NCBI RefSeq assembly: GCF_003149185.1
Contig: NZ_QGDO01000006.1
Span: forward strand, 285,625-349,624
Reading direction: 5' to 3'
DNA: 64,000 bases
Origin: Sediminitomix flava
GTDB lineage: Bacteria > Bacteroidota > Bacteroidia > Cytophagales > Flammeovirgaceae
Of the stretch, positions 55,869-64,000 are shown piece after piece. The position numbers were made by a program, and so were the translations under genes. Each line of letters opens with the position of its first letter. Position 1 is the first letter of the stretch. The notes under the pieces are model-generated. The model had not been told where the DNA came from. It saw only the letters and a list, made by a program, of their open reading frames with translations, and did no database searches.

Positions 55869-55907
55869 AAAAAAGGTGAATCAATCTTAAGATGATTCAC
55901 CTTTTTC
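55869..55907. terminator. Bidirectional terminator after cysQ
   Basis: AAAGGTGAATCA (55872-55883) with TGATTCACCTTT (55893-55904), extended by ATCTT/AAGAT pairing across one bulge. A-run on the left and T-run on the right serve cysQ and the convergent lipoprotein gene. Confidence 0.88.
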
Positions 55908-55911
55908 TTTT

Positions 55912-57360
55912 TTACAGAATTTCAAAGTAGAATGAATTGCTAATTGTTCGTTCCGCATCTGATCCATTATTGATGTCTCGAGCATTGATTGTTAGTACAT
56001 ATATTTCTCCAGATTTAGCCGCATTAGGAATTGTAATTGGATAAATATCTTTTAGTACTTCTTTTAAATCAATGTAGTTGGCATTAGTCTCTAGTGTAAA
56101 GATAGGTTGGCTTTCTACATCCATTCTTTGCCAATAGACTTCTAAATATTCTATCCCGATATCATCTGAGATTTTCCCTATTACTTCTATTTCATTTCCT
56201 CTCGATACAATCGTCGGAGAACTTAAATTACTGTATAGTCCTTTCAGTTCATTATTGATGTATATTCCCTCCTCATTCATTTTAGGAAGTGCATCGCTTG
56301 TTATGTAGAGATTAAAGGACTTTATACTTCCTTTTTCATAACCTCCGATATTATCGGCAACTTCAATAGTAATCTCTTCTGTTTCTCCAACAGCAGATGT
56401 AGGTGTGAATTCAAGAGAAATATAATCAGCAAGATTGATTGAATCTATTTCATTGATAACTGCTTCTGAAACTTCTTCCTCTCCATTACTTTTTCTTACT
56501 GTTTTTCTAACAGAAATAATAGAGTCATTATCGATAACCTTAAAATTTGAAATGGTATACGGAGAGTTTTCAACAACTGAAACCTCATTTTCATCCATAG
56601 TAAGGTTTGCTTCTTCAATAGATAATTGTGGAGGAAGATCTAAAAGTATATCTAAGTTTCTTTCCACCGAATTATTGAATGTATCTGTTGCAACAAGACT
56701 AATTGAAAAATCCTCTTCAAGAGCATCTGTAGAAATACTATTAGGCGCTCTTAGTGAACTTACATTACTAAGTAATTCGGCAATATCAATTTGCTTAGCA
56801 GAACCTCTCAATGTTTGGAAAACTTGTGGAAGTACAAATGTTAAGCTAGAAATATGAAGATCATCACTCACTAGACCTGAAATTTCAATTTCATCATTGG
56901 GTCTAGCAGCGTATTTTCCATCAACCTGAGTGAGATTAAGCGCTAATTCTTCAAAAACAGGGGCGCTTGTGTCACCTATTATTTCGAAATTATAAGCTAA
57001 TGGCGTTTCATTACCTGCTTTATCAAAAGCTGAAACTGTAAGAGAGTATAAGCCTTTTTGAGAGTATGCAGGAATTGCTAATGGAATGCGTTTGCTTTGT
57101 CTTCTTCCATTGATGTCAATTGCAGAATCAACTCTCCAGATTAATCTATCTTCGGGAGAAGTGAAGCTTTTATTAATACTAATATGAGCAGAGTCGAGTC
57201 CGAAATTATCAGTGTATGTCAGATTGAGAATTAGTGAATCAAAATAAGCGTATTGTTCTTGAATACTTATTTCCTCGGCAACAGGGCTAAGGCTGTCATC
57301 TATAGGTATGCATCCTTGTAAAAAAGCGACACACAACAAGAGCATCGAGAATTTCTTCAT
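55912..57360 (-). CDS. Lipoprotein with repeated Ig-like beta domains
   Basis: A 482-residue lipoprotein with signal peptide and lipobox LQGC (Cys17). The mature protein appears to consist of four beta-sandwich segments of about 110 residues. The first has NFGLDSAHISI, the second PNDEIEISGLVSDDLHISSLTF and the last RGNEIEVIGKISDDIGIEYLEVYW. The second and last share a G-(V/I)SDD-I-L pattern typical of Ig-like or DUF4625-like domains. Ligand and role are unknown. It stands alone between a terminator and the divergent tsaE. Confidence 0.65.
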   Translation of the reverse strand: MKKFSMLLLCVAFLQGCIPIDDSLSPVAEEISIQEQYAYFDSLILNLTYTDNFGLDSAHISINKSFTSPEDRLIWRVDSAIDINGRRQSKRIPLAIPAYSQKGLYSLTVSAFDKAGNETPLAYNFEIIGDTSAPVFEELALNLTQVDGKYAARPNDEIEISGLVSDDLHISSLTFVLPQVFQTLRGSAKQIDIAELLSNVSSLRAPNSISTDALEEDFSISLVATDTFNNSVERNLDILLDLPPQLSIEEANLTMDENEVSVVENSPYTISNFKVIDNDSIISVRKTVRKSNGEEEVSEAVINEIDSINLADYISLEFTPTSAVGETEEITIEVADNIGGYEKGSIKSFNLYITSDALPKMNEEGIYINNELKGLYSNLSSPTIVSRGNEIEVIGKISDDIGIEYLEVYWQRMDVESQPIFTLETNANYIDLKEVLKDIYPITIPNAAKSGEIYVLTINARDINNGSDAERTISNSFYFEIL

Positions 57361-57497
57361 TTTTAATTGTTTTGGGCTACAAAAAATAGCAGTATTCTAG
57401 CAAGTAGAGCTTAAAATTAATAGAATAGCATGGATTTTTTTGGTATTTATAAAGTTTTTTACGGATAATTTCTTTTTAGCTCAATTTTTATAGAATC

Positions 57498-57524
57498 TTG
57501 ATACATAAAAAATTAGTTATTTTG
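57498..57524 (+). promoter_or_regulatory. Predicted promoter of tsaE, very short leader
   Basis: TTG at 57498-57500, 17 bases, then TATTTTG at 57518-57524 (one base shorter than TANNTTTG). The ATG at 57529 lies 5 bases later, so transcription would start at or close to the start codon. Confidence 0.35.
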
Positions 57525-57528
57525 TAGC

Positions 57529-57972
57529 ATGATGAAACAGACGGAGACTTTAGAATTAGAGAGTAGGGGATTGAAGGATTTGCCAAGAGTTGCAAAAGAA
57601 ATAGCTGAGTTTGCCCAAGACCAAACAGTTTGGTTGTTTGAAGGGCATATGGGGGCAGGTAAAACAACTTTGATCAAAGAGATTTGTGATCTTTATGGAG
57701 TGGTTGATTTAGTGAATAGCCCTACATTTTCTATAGTGAATGAATATGCATCAGCAGATGATACATTTTATCACTTTGATTTCTATCGTTTGAGGGAGGA
57801 AGAGGAAGCTTTAGATATTGGCTTTGAGGAATATGTTTCATCAGGGCATTTATGTTTAATTGAATGGCCATCAAAAATTCCATCTTTTATACCTGATGAA
57901 TATCTATTGATTGAGATTGAGGCAATTGATGAATCAAGAAGACAAATAAAAGTATCAAAAATTCAAGATTAG
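57529..57972 (+). CDS. tsaE: tRNA threonylcarbamoyladenosine biosynthesis ATPase TsaE
   Basis: ATPase that works with TsaB and TsaD to make t6A37 in tRNAs. The 147 residues have the P-loop EGHMGAGKTTLIKEI, the switch region VNSPTFSIVNEY, HFDFYRL and the LCLIEWPSKI motif. Two adjacent ATG codons at 57529 and 57532 could both start it. It is followed by ald after 113 bases, a pairing common in Bacteroidota. Confidence 0.95.
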   Translation: MMKQTETLELESRGLKDLPRVAKEIAEFAQDQTVWLFEGHMGAGKTTLIKEICDLYGVVDLVNSPTFSIVNEYASADDTFYHFDFYRLREEEEALDIGFEEYVSSGHLCLIEWPSKIPSFIPDEYLLIEIEAIDESRRQIKVSKIQD

Positions 57973-58085
57973 ATAGCTAGGATATTACTCGAGAAAGGTA
58001 TTTTTTTGAGATTAATTATGTAGTTTATAACTATTCTATTTTCAAGTGTACTCCGTACTAACTTCAAAACTTTAAAAACACAAGT

Positions 58086-59339
58086 ATGATGATGGGTGAA
58101 AAAGATAAAAAGGAGGGATTGTCAAGACAGGAAGAGTTTTCATTAACACCACAAGAATTGTTGGTGGAGGAAGCTGTAAGTAAAAGTAATCGAATGACAA
58201 TTGGAGTACCTTGTGAAACAGACTTGGAAGAACTACGAGTGATGATTAAGCCTGAAGCAGTAACTGTGTTGACTGCAAATGGGTTTGAGGTTAGGGTAGA
58301 AAATGGTGCAGGTATAGGAGCTAATCATTCTGATCAAGAATATGCCGATGCTGGAGCTATCATGACTTCTAATCATGAGGACGTATTCAAGTCTGATATT
58401 GTTCTCAAGATCAATCCACCAACATTAGAGGAAATTTCCTTTATGCGAAAAGGCAAGACTGTCGTGTCTGTTTTGCAATTCAACTCACTCAACAAAGAAT
58501 ACCTCAAAGCTGTTAATCAGAAAAAGCTGACTTGTGTAGCATTCAATTATATAGAAGATAGAGTCGCAGGATTACCGTTTGTTCGTGCTATGAGTGAAAT
58601 AGCAGGAAGTACGGTTATGCTTGTAGCTGCTGAATATATGAGTAATAGCAAAGGTGGTAGAGGTGTGATACTCGGAGGAATTACAGGTGTACCATCAGCG
58701 CGAGTAGTTATTCTAGGAGCAGGAACTGTTGCTGAATACGCCGCCAGAACTGCTGCTGGTTTGGGTGCTGAGGTAAAAGTCTTTGACAATCATATTTATA
58801 AACTTCGTAGACTAAAAGAGAAATTAGGTCAATTTCACCTGTTCACATCAGCAATTGACAACCTCATGCTAGAGGATGCAATTAGTCGTGCAGATGTTGT
58901 AGTCGGAGCACTTCGAAATAATCAAGGGCGATGTCCTACAGTTGTGACTGAAGAGGTTGTGTCCAAGATGAAAGAAAATGCAATTATTATTGATGTGAGT
59001 ATCGATCATGGAGGTTGTTTTGAAACTTCAGAACCAACAACGCACCAAAATCCTACTTTCAAAAAGTATGGAGTGATTCATTATTGTGTACCTAATATTG
59101 CATCTAGAGTTTCTCAAACAGCTACGGCAGCTATTAGTAATATTTTTACACCATACCTTATTTCGTTATCTGAAACAGGTAGTGTAGAGAAATTGATGTT
59201 AGCTCATCAAGGTTTTACAAAAGGTGTTTATGCTTACAGAGGGAGTATGACCAATGATGTATTAGCTTCACAATACGGGATGTCATCTAAGGATCTAAAC
59301 CTCATTTTAGCAGCAAGTATGGAGACCCGAATGGGGTAA
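58086..59339 (+). CDS. ald: Alanine dehydrogenase
   Basis: Interconverts L-alanine and pyruvate plus ammonia with NAD. The 417-residue protein has a non-canonical N-terminal extension of about 36 residues before the usual start TIGVPCETDLEELRV (Arg51). The pyruvate-binding lysine Lys108 is in VLKINPP, the signature EDRVAGLPFVRAMSEIAG is present, and the NAD fold reads VVILGAGTVAEYAARTAAGLGAEV. The extension is typical of Bacteroidota forms. Its stop lies 1 base from the end of the convergent murI. Confidence 0.9.
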   Translation: MMMGEKDKKEGLSRQEEFSLTPQELLVEEAVSKSNRMTIGVPCETDLEELRVMIKPEAVTVLTANGFEVRVENGAGIGANHSDQEYADAGAIMTSNHEDVFKSDIVLKINPPTLEEISFMRKGKTVVSVLQFNSLNKEYLKAVNQKKLTCVAFNYIEDRVAGLPFVRAMSEIAGSTVMLVAAEYMSNSKGGRGVILGGITGVPSARVVILGAGTVAEYAARTAAGLGAEVKVFDNHIYKLRRLKEKLGQFHLFTSAIDNLMLEDAISRADVVVGALRNNQGRCPTVVTEEVVSKMKENAIIIDVSIDHGGCFETSEPTTHQNPTFKKYGVIHYCVPNIASRVSQTATAAISNIFTPYLISLSETGSVEKLMLAHQGFTKGVYAYRGSMTNDVLASQYGMSSKDLNLILAASMETRMG

Positions 59340-59340
59340 T

Positions 59341-60141
59341 TTAAAATGAAAGAATTTCAGTAGGCTTCTTCTGAATAGAATTTAAAAGTGCTTTTAAACG
59401 ATCAATATTACCATTTGTATAAAAAGTAATAGAAGGATTTTCATTATTAGTTTTTAATCGACTATCATTTAAAATCCTTTCTGCTTGTTTAGCGATGGCA
59501 GGAGCAGGGTCTATTAACGAGACCGAAGGTCCCGTGATTTTTTGAATTTCTTCAGATAAAAAAGGATAATGAGTGCAGCCAAGTACTATTTGGTCAGCTT
59601 TATCATCTAACATTGGTTGAATGTATTTTTTCAGAAGTTCATGACATTCTACTGTACCAATTTTACCTTCTTCCACAATCTCGACTAATCCCTTTCCAGC
59701 TTGAATATTGGTATGTACGTGGGAAGCATACTTCTGACTAGTTTCTAGGTATAGTTTTCCTTTAAGGGTACCTGCTGTAGCTAGTACGCCAACACTATTA
59801 TTTTTAGTTTTTGTTGCCGCTAACTTTATAGCAGGCTCCATACCTATAAAAGGAATTGTAGGGTAAGTTTCTCTTAAAGTTTGAATAGCTGCTGCAGTTG
59901 CTGTATTACAGGCTACAACAATCATTTTACAATTTTTAGAAAGAAGAAAGTCAGTAATGGCTAGTGATCTTTCTATGATTTCAACCTCTTCTTTATCTCC
60001 GTACGGACTGTGTTTACTATCTGCCACATATATGAAATTTTCAGAGGGTAATGATTTTTGTAAAACACGCCAAACTGAAAGTCCACCTAATCCAGAGTCA
60101 AAGACCCCAATAGGATTAGTACTTTCCTCCACAATTCCCAT
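59341..60141 (-). CDS. murI: Glutamate racemase
   Basis: Supplies D-glutamate for peptidoglycan. The 266-residue enzyme has IGVFDSGLGGLSV, YVADSKHSPYGDK, and the two catalytic cysteines Cys78 (VVACNTATAAA) and Cys189 (VLGCTHYPFL). Its 3' end is almost in contact with the end of ald, with no terminator seen between them. It precedes no other gene on its strand; the rhomboid gene lies upstream. Confidence 0.96.
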   Translation of the reverse strand: MGIVEESTNPIGVFDSGLGGLSVWRVLQKSLPSENFIYVADSKHSPYGDKEEVEIIERSLAITDFLLSKNCKMIVVACNTATAAAIQTLRETYPTIPFIGMEPAIKLAATKTKNNSVGVLATAGTLKGKLYLETSQKYASHVHTNIQAGKGLVEIVEEGKIGTVECHELLKKYIQPMLDDKADQIVLGCTHYPFLSEEIQKITGPSVSLIDPAPAIAKQAERILNDSRLKTNNENPSITFYTNGNIDRLKALLNSIQKKPTEILSF

Positions 60142-60164
60142 TTGATTTTCCTTTTTGAATTCGA

Positions 60165-60764
60165 CTATTCTTGCATAAATAAGTTCTCAGACTCAATACT
60201 TGGTGGTATTTCTGAATTATTCTTTTTGCTGAATGCAAAGCCAAATAATGAACCACAGATACCTCCTAGAATATGAGCAAATTGTGAAATGTTATCATTG
60301 GCAAAAACATTAAAGATTTCTTGTCCAAAGAAAATGATAGCAATCAAGATGAAGGTAAGAGGAATGTGTCCTTTCTGAACGTTAACTACTGAACTCAAGA
60401 TAATAAACATAAATACTACACCACTAGCACCCAAGAGCGAAGTGTCAAACATTACAATGTTTAGAACACCTGTGATTAAGGCTGTAAGGGCAAGCATTGT
60501 AAACAGTCTTTTTGAGCCATATTTTTCTTCCAAAATAGGGCCTAAAAGAAGAATGAAAGTAAAGTTATTGACAAAGTGTTCCACATTTGCATGACCTATT
60601 ACGTGAGTAAAGAGTCTCATGTAGTCCACTGGGTCGAGGAAGTTCATTTGTCCTCCTACAGAAAAAAAGTAAGTAAGATCTATACCAAATTCTTTTAATA
60701 ATAAAACAGCAGCACTTATAAATGTGAATGTAAGTACTACAGGAGCATTATATTGAATTTTCAT
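60165..60764 (-). CDS. Rhomboid-family intramembrane serine protease
   Basis: Intramembrane protease that cleaves single-pass membrane proteins. The 199 residues have six predicted helices, HANVEHFVNN (His63, Asn67) in helix 2, the nucleophile Ser114 in LLGASGVVF and His164 in FAHILGG. The full catalytic dyad is present. It is transcribed in the same direction as murI and the DUF6427 gene, separated by 23 and 31 bases. Confidence 0.92.
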   Translation of the reverse strand: MKIQYNAPVVLTFTFISAAVLLLKEFGIDLTYFFSVGGQMNFLDPVDYMRLFTHVIGHANVEHFVNNFTFILLLGPILEEKYGSKRLFTMLALTALITGVLNIVMFDTSLLGASGVVFMFIILSSVVNVQKGHIPLTFILIAIIFFGQEIFNVFANDNISQFAHILGGICGSLFGFAFSKKNNSEIPPSIESENLFMQE

Positions 60765-60795
60765 AGGGTGTAAAAATAAAAGTTAAATCATTGAC

Positions 60796-62190
60796 CTATT
60801 TAAGTTGATATACTTGTTGTTCTATCTGTTCATATTTAGAGGCAATCAGAGGAATCTTCTCAAAAAGTATCGGAATGATATTTTCTTTATCAATAATGAT
60901 TTGAGGCATATCCTTCATAAACTTACGTTGAATAGAAGATAAAGATTCGTATGCAAATGGAGGTGTTAATTCCTTAGACGCCAAGTCCCATTGTATATAC
61001 GGAAGACTAACATGGTTTCCTTCATAATATTCAATAGCACCACCAGTAACCCATATTTTCTCACCAAGGTTTTGCCATTTAGCTTTTTTTACATTCATAT
61101 TCTCATATGTAATGAATTTTTGTAATGGAGAATCGGGTTTTACACTCCATATTCCTATTAAAAGAATGGTAAGTGTTCCAAAAGTGAAAATAGTTTCGGC
61201 AATCCAAGTTCTTCGGATTAGTAAAAGCTGATGAGAAATGAAAAATGCAATTACAGGAACGAATAATGCAAACTGATGTATGGCATATGAAGAAGAGGTC
61301 ATGATAGCTACAGAAGCTGCCATTAACCAGAATAGAAATATCTGTTGAATATTGACTTGAAAGTTGATGTAATTTCGTTCAGAGAATATTTTAAAGATGG
61401 CAAACGTTAACCAAACAGCCGGAAATACACCAAGTGCAAACATTTCTTCAAAAGAATGTAAGATGTGTTTTTTAATGGAGAATGACCCTAAAATAAATTG
61501 GTCAAAGAATGCAGTAATATCTCCAAAAAAGAATTGATAGATCGCAATTGCGCTTACGGGGAAAAAGAAACCATATAATTTGGCTGTAATGATACGGATA
61601 GATCCATTCCCGTAAATAATATTGACAATAATTCCCATCAGTAAAAACCAAATACTTTGGGCAAAAGCAAGGTAAGCTATACCTAACCAAATGCCCGTTC
61701 TGAATGCAATTGAGGGTGAATTATTTTCATCAGGGCGTAAAGAATGTCCTAAAGCTGGTAATAAAAAGGTTAGTCCGATAAGTACAGGTGGTAAGCTTGT
61801 GAAGTCAGGACTTAGTAACATAAAAATACAGTATAATAAGCCAGGGATATTCGTTTTTTCATTATATGCTTCATTAGCCTGTAATAATGAGTTAAAAGTG
61901 AAGGCTTGGATTAATATGAGCAAGACAGAAAATAACTCATATCCCCAAGATGTTCCTTGTGAAATATTAAAAACAAGCTCATGAAACCATGCAGATAAAG
62001 GTGGGTAAGTTGTCCACAAATCAATGTACAATGATTTATCATTACTCAGAGCATCACCTATCAGGAATTGCATCAATTCTTGGTTGGTCAGTGGAGTATC
62101 ATACATCCATGACGGAATCTTTAAGATGACAAAAAGTATAGCAATAATTAAAAAAAGAATATTGTCGTTTTTTCTAAATAAACTTATCAC
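60796..62190 (-). CDS. DUF6427-family polytopic membrane protein
   Basis: A 464-residue inner membrane protein with about 10-12 hydrophobic segments and few charged loops. Features are MISLFRKNDNILFLII at the start, TNQELMQFLIGDAL, LWTTYPPLSAWFHELVF and a soluble C-terminus of about 70 residues (EKIWVTGGAIEYYEGNH, SSIQRKFMKDMPQIIIDKENI). It matches Bacteroidota DUF6427 proteins, sometimes mis-annotated as carotene oxygenases. The layout recalls GT-C glycosyltransferases, but no catalytic motif is proven. Confidence 0.7.
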   Translation of the reverse strand: MISLFRKNDNILFLIIAILFVILKIPSWMYDTPLTNQELMQFLIGDALSNDKSLYIDLWTTYPPLSAWFHELVFNISQGTSWGYELFSVLLILIQAFTFNSLLQANEAYNEKTNIPGLLYCIFMLLSPDFTSLPPVLIGLTFLLPALGHSLRPDENNSPSIAFRTGIWLGIAYLAFAQSIWFLLMGIIVNIIYGNGSIRIITAKLYGFFFPVSAIAIYQFFFGDITAFFDQFILGSFSIKKHILHSFEEMFALGVFPAVWLTFAIFKIFSERNYINFQVNIQQIFLFWLMAASVAIMTSSSYAIHQFALFVPVIAFFISHQLLLIRRTWIAETIFTFGTLTILLIGIWSVKPDSPLQKFITYENMNVKKAKWQNLGEKIWVTGGAIEYYEGNHVSLPYIQWDLASKELTPPFAYESLSSIQRKFMKDMPQIIIDKENIIPILFEKIPLIASKYEQIEQQVYQLK

Positions 62191-62494
62191 GGATCAGCAC
62201 TGTTAAATTATATCTGTTACAACGCTCTGAAGAGGATTGCTTTTACTATGGTGCAAATTAAAAAAAATAAAGCGATCAATTATTAGATTTTTTATATCCC
62301 AAGAATAGGGAAATGAAACACTTTAAAAGAAATAATAAGTGTAATCTTATTTTGGGTATGAGAATTAGGAGATAATGGAATTTTTCTACCCGCTATGTAA
62401 GTATCAAGAATGTATTCATGGACTTTTATAATCTCATCCATTTAACTTTTGAGACTGTAAAATTGGGTTTAAATCTAAAAGCGTTTGATCACAA
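62191..62494. other. Divergent gap without clear features
   Basis: This 304-base stretch lies between the divergent DUF6427 and DUF697 genes and must hold promoters for both. Only weak matches are visible: a minus-strand TTAATTTG at 62261-62254, and TTATTTTG around 62347-62354 on the plus strand. No coding frame or hairpin with a T-run was found. Confidence 0.35.
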
Positions 62495-63400
62495 ATGAAT
62501 GTTCGAAAGTTATATACTTTGTTAGTAGCTGGTCTAATGGTGTTCTTATTGGTGATTCTAGGTAACATCATTTCTGTAGGTGAAAGATTAGATCAGATTC
62601 ATTCAGGTTTGGCTTATTTCTTTTATTTTCTACTATTTTTTTTACTGAATGTAGGTGTTTTGTATCCACTTTACCGCATTCTCAAATCCTCAACTCTTGA
62701 TTTGTCCATTCTTTATGAAGACGATGGACAAGTAAGAAGTAAGGAAATTCGACAGTTGGCTGAAAAATTTAAGAATGAGTCAGATTTAAATGAGGATCAA
62801 AAACAAGTTTTGCAAGAAACTGTCCGCGTCGAGCAGATAACGACTACAAAGAACTTATTAAAACAGTATGTCGATGAGCGTTTTACTCAGATGGATGAAG
62901 CTATTTTTGCAAAAGCCCAGTTAGTTTTTGTCGCTACAGCAGTTTCACAAAGTGGTCGAATCGATGCATTGACAAGTTTAGTTTTTAATATCCAATTAGT
63001 AACTCAGTTAATTAAAATATTAGGTTTCCGTCCTACCTACTACCAATTGGCTAAATTATATCTTAATGTTTTTCTCACAGCACTTCTTGTAGAAAGTATT
63101 GACGATTTATTTGATGCTGAAAATGGAATATTGGCAGGGACTTTATCTCCTTTATTAAAAGGTATTCCCTTCATAAAAGAAATAGCAAACTCTACATTAG
63201 ATGGAGCATTTAGTGCTTTTTTAACTCTAAGAATAGGTTACATAACGAAAACTTATTTGAAAGGAGAGGATAAAATGTTTTCTAGAAAAGGAATAAGAAA
63301 GAGTGCAAGACTATTTGCGAAGCAGAGTATCTCAAGTGTAGTAAAAAAAGCTGTTTTAAATTTAAAGTTTAATTCGAACAAGAAAGTCAAGGTCTCGTAA
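62495..63400 (+). CDS. DUF697-family membrane protein
   Basis: A 301-residue protein with two N-terminal membrane helices (about 7-26 and 38-60), a coiled-coil-like stretch (about 85-145) and the DUF697 region (about 145-265: AQLVFVATAVSQSGRIDAL, QLVTQLIKILGFRPTYYQLAKLY, IPFIKEIANSTLDGAFSAFLTLRIG). A basic tail ends the protein. DUF697 occurs in YcjF-like membrane proteins linked to GTPases and stress, but no partner gene is adjacent. Function unknown. Confidence 0.78.
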   Translation: MNVRKLYTLLVAGLMVFLLVILGNIISVGERLDQIHSGLAYFFYFLLFFLLNVGVLYPLYRILKSSTLDLSILYEDDGQVRSKEIRQLAEKFKNESDLNEDQKQVLQETVRVEQITTTKNLLKQYVDERFTQMDEAIFAKAQLVFVATAVSQSGRIDALTSLVFNIQLVTQLIKILGFRPTYYQLAKLYLNVFLTALLVESIDDLFDAENGILAGTLSPLLKGIPFIKEIANSTLDGAFSAFLTLRIGYITKTYLKGEDKMFSRKGIRKSARLFAKQSISSVVKKAVLNLKFNSNKKVKVS

Positions 63401-63532
63401 GAATGAACCATTTTATAATAATACTTCTTCTTAGTCTATAATTTATCGCTTAATATCAGTGTGTTAAATGTTATGAGTGAAATTTTATTCATTTAATATT
63501 TGCACAGTCCAAATAAAACCCTCACTTTTGCA

Positions 63533-63540
63533 CCCGCTTC
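63533..63540 (+). promoter_or_regulatory. First -7-like element of the tandem array
   Basis: CACTTTTG at 63533-63540 matches TANNTTTG at seven of eight positions and is followed by GCACCCGCTTC, similar to the sequence after the other two promoters, and by a GCTTC/GAAGC hairpin. No -33 element with correct spacing was found, so it may be a decayed copy. Confidence 0.35.
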
Positions 63541-63668
63541 AAACGAGAAGCACGCTTGGAAAACAAGGTTCAAACACAAGTTTGCTAAAGAAATAAGAGA
63601 AAGCTTAAGTCTTTAAATACTGAAAATGAAGTCAGTTCACTTTATTTAAATCGCTTAACAAAATTAGA

Positions 63669-63701
63669 TTTGGAAAGATCAAATTAAATCTCTTATCTTT
63701 G
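63669..63701 (+). promoter_or_regulatory. Second tandem promoter, consensus match
   Basis: TTTG at 63669-63672, 21 bases, then TATCTTTG at 63694-63701. Directly after it the transcript would contain GCAGCCGTCTTC and a perfect hairpin TCAGTGAA/TTCACTGA with an AACG loop. Confidence 0.75.
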
Positions 63702-63810
63702 CAGCCGTCTTCAGTGAAAACGTTCACTGAAAAGACGTAAAACAATGTCATGCGTAAAGGTTTTGAAGAAATGCTTCTCAAAACACTCCAAAAAAAAACT
63801 TGAAAAAAGT

Positions 63811-63843
63811 TTTGGAGTTGAAAAGAAAAAGTTCTTACCTTTG
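63811..63843 (+). promoter_or_regulatory. Third tandem promoter, consensus match
   Basis: TTTG at 63811-63814, 21 bases, then TACCTTTG at 63836-63843. It is followed by GCATCCGTCTTC and a CTGAG/CTCAG hairpin, paralleling the second promoter. Its -33 element lies in an inverted repeat (63785-63793 with 63810-63818). Confidence 0.75.
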
Positions 63844-63962
63844 CATCCGTCTTCTGAGGAAAACGACTCAGAAAACGAAATAAATAGAGGCTGAAGAAGT
63901 CAGTTTTTACATTGAGATTGAGAGTTTTAAATGCTTTAAAATTCTGATAGAAAGTCTCAAAA

Positions 63963-63973
63963 GTTCTTTGAAA
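63963..63973 (+). promoter_or_regulatory. boxA-like antitermination element
   Basis: GTTCTTTGAAA resembles the boxA sequence of rRNA leaders (E. coli TGCTCTTTAAC) and the usual form seen ahead of Bacteroidota 16S genes. It lies 120 bases after the third promoter. Confidence 0.55.
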
Positions 63974-64000
63974 GAATAGTTATGTAGTAATCAGGTAAGT

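Larger units (their letters stand above)
63401..64000 (+). promoter_or_regulatory. Tandem promoter region, probable rRNA operon leader
   Basis: No coding frame is present. Three promoter-plus-early-transcript units follow each other (about 63533, 63669-63735 and 63811-63880), two with exact consensus elements. A boxA-like GTTCTTTGAAA is at 63963-63973. This combination is typical of rRNA operons, whose 16S gene would begin past the window end. No 16S sequence itself is visible, so the assignment is inferred. Confidence 0.65.

Noticed and set aside
63901..64000. Start of a 16S rRNA gene
   Set aside because: No conserved 16S 5' sequence is visible; only the leader with a boxA-like element can be supported.

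Overview
The window is low-GC DNA from a member of the Bacteroidota, most likely a gliding, probably marine, Cytophagales-type bacterium. This rests on gene content (type IX secretion proteins PorU, PorV and PorQ, a SusC-like TonB receptor, DUF4199, DUF4856 and DUF6427 families, a cysteine-less L36) and on promoters of the Bacteroidota form TTTG-N20/21-TANNTTTG. The genus is inferred, not proven. No insertion sequence, CRISPR array, tRNA or rRNA gene was seen.

Layout. 30-8152: end of the spc operon and the alpha operon (rplF, rplR, rpsE, rpmD, rplO, secY, map, infA, rpmJ, rpsM, rpsK, rpsD, rpoA, rplQ), with hairpins in several intercistronic gaps and a leader carrying two similar hairpins before rplQ. 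8422-16322: carA, the T9SS pair porU-porV, and guaB. 16445-20230: a GNAT acetyltransferase, a YCII-type lipoprotein, a GH53 galactanase and a berberine-bridge-type flavoenzyme. 20401-26149: a likely iron or metal uptake operon (DUF4856 lipoprotein, imelysin-like lipoprotein, TonB receptor, fatty acid hydroxylase/sterol desaturase) behind a perfect inverted repeat. 26212-37210: housekeeping and small membrane genes (rnc, SDR, glycosyltransferase, an AP2/HNH-like protein, a cytochrome b5-like protein, lipA, rnhA, folA, porQ, hslU).

37294-46187 is the most distinctive block. All genes are on the minus strand: an orphan ParA ATPase, a soluble 1459-residue chemoreceptor with eight PAS modules, cheW, cheY, cheA and a CheC-type phosphatase. 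No cheR or cheB is present. The arrangement suggests a cytoplasmic chemosensory array positioned by a ParA-type ATPase, possibly steering gliding or another output.

46381-55864 combines surface polysaccharide and sulfate activation genes: a Wzz-like protein, rfbC, rfbD and rfbB, then an SLC13 permease, cysC, cysD, cysN and cysQ. Together they supply dTDP-rhamnose precursors and PAPS, so a sulfated glycan is a reasonable inference. 55912-63400 holds an Ig-like lipoprotein, tsaE, alanine dehydrogenase, murI, a rhomboid protease, a DUF6427 membrane protein and a DUF697 membrane protein. 63401-64000 is an array of strong tandem promoters with a boxA-like element, which looks like the leader of an rRNA operon whose 16S gene would begin beyond the window.
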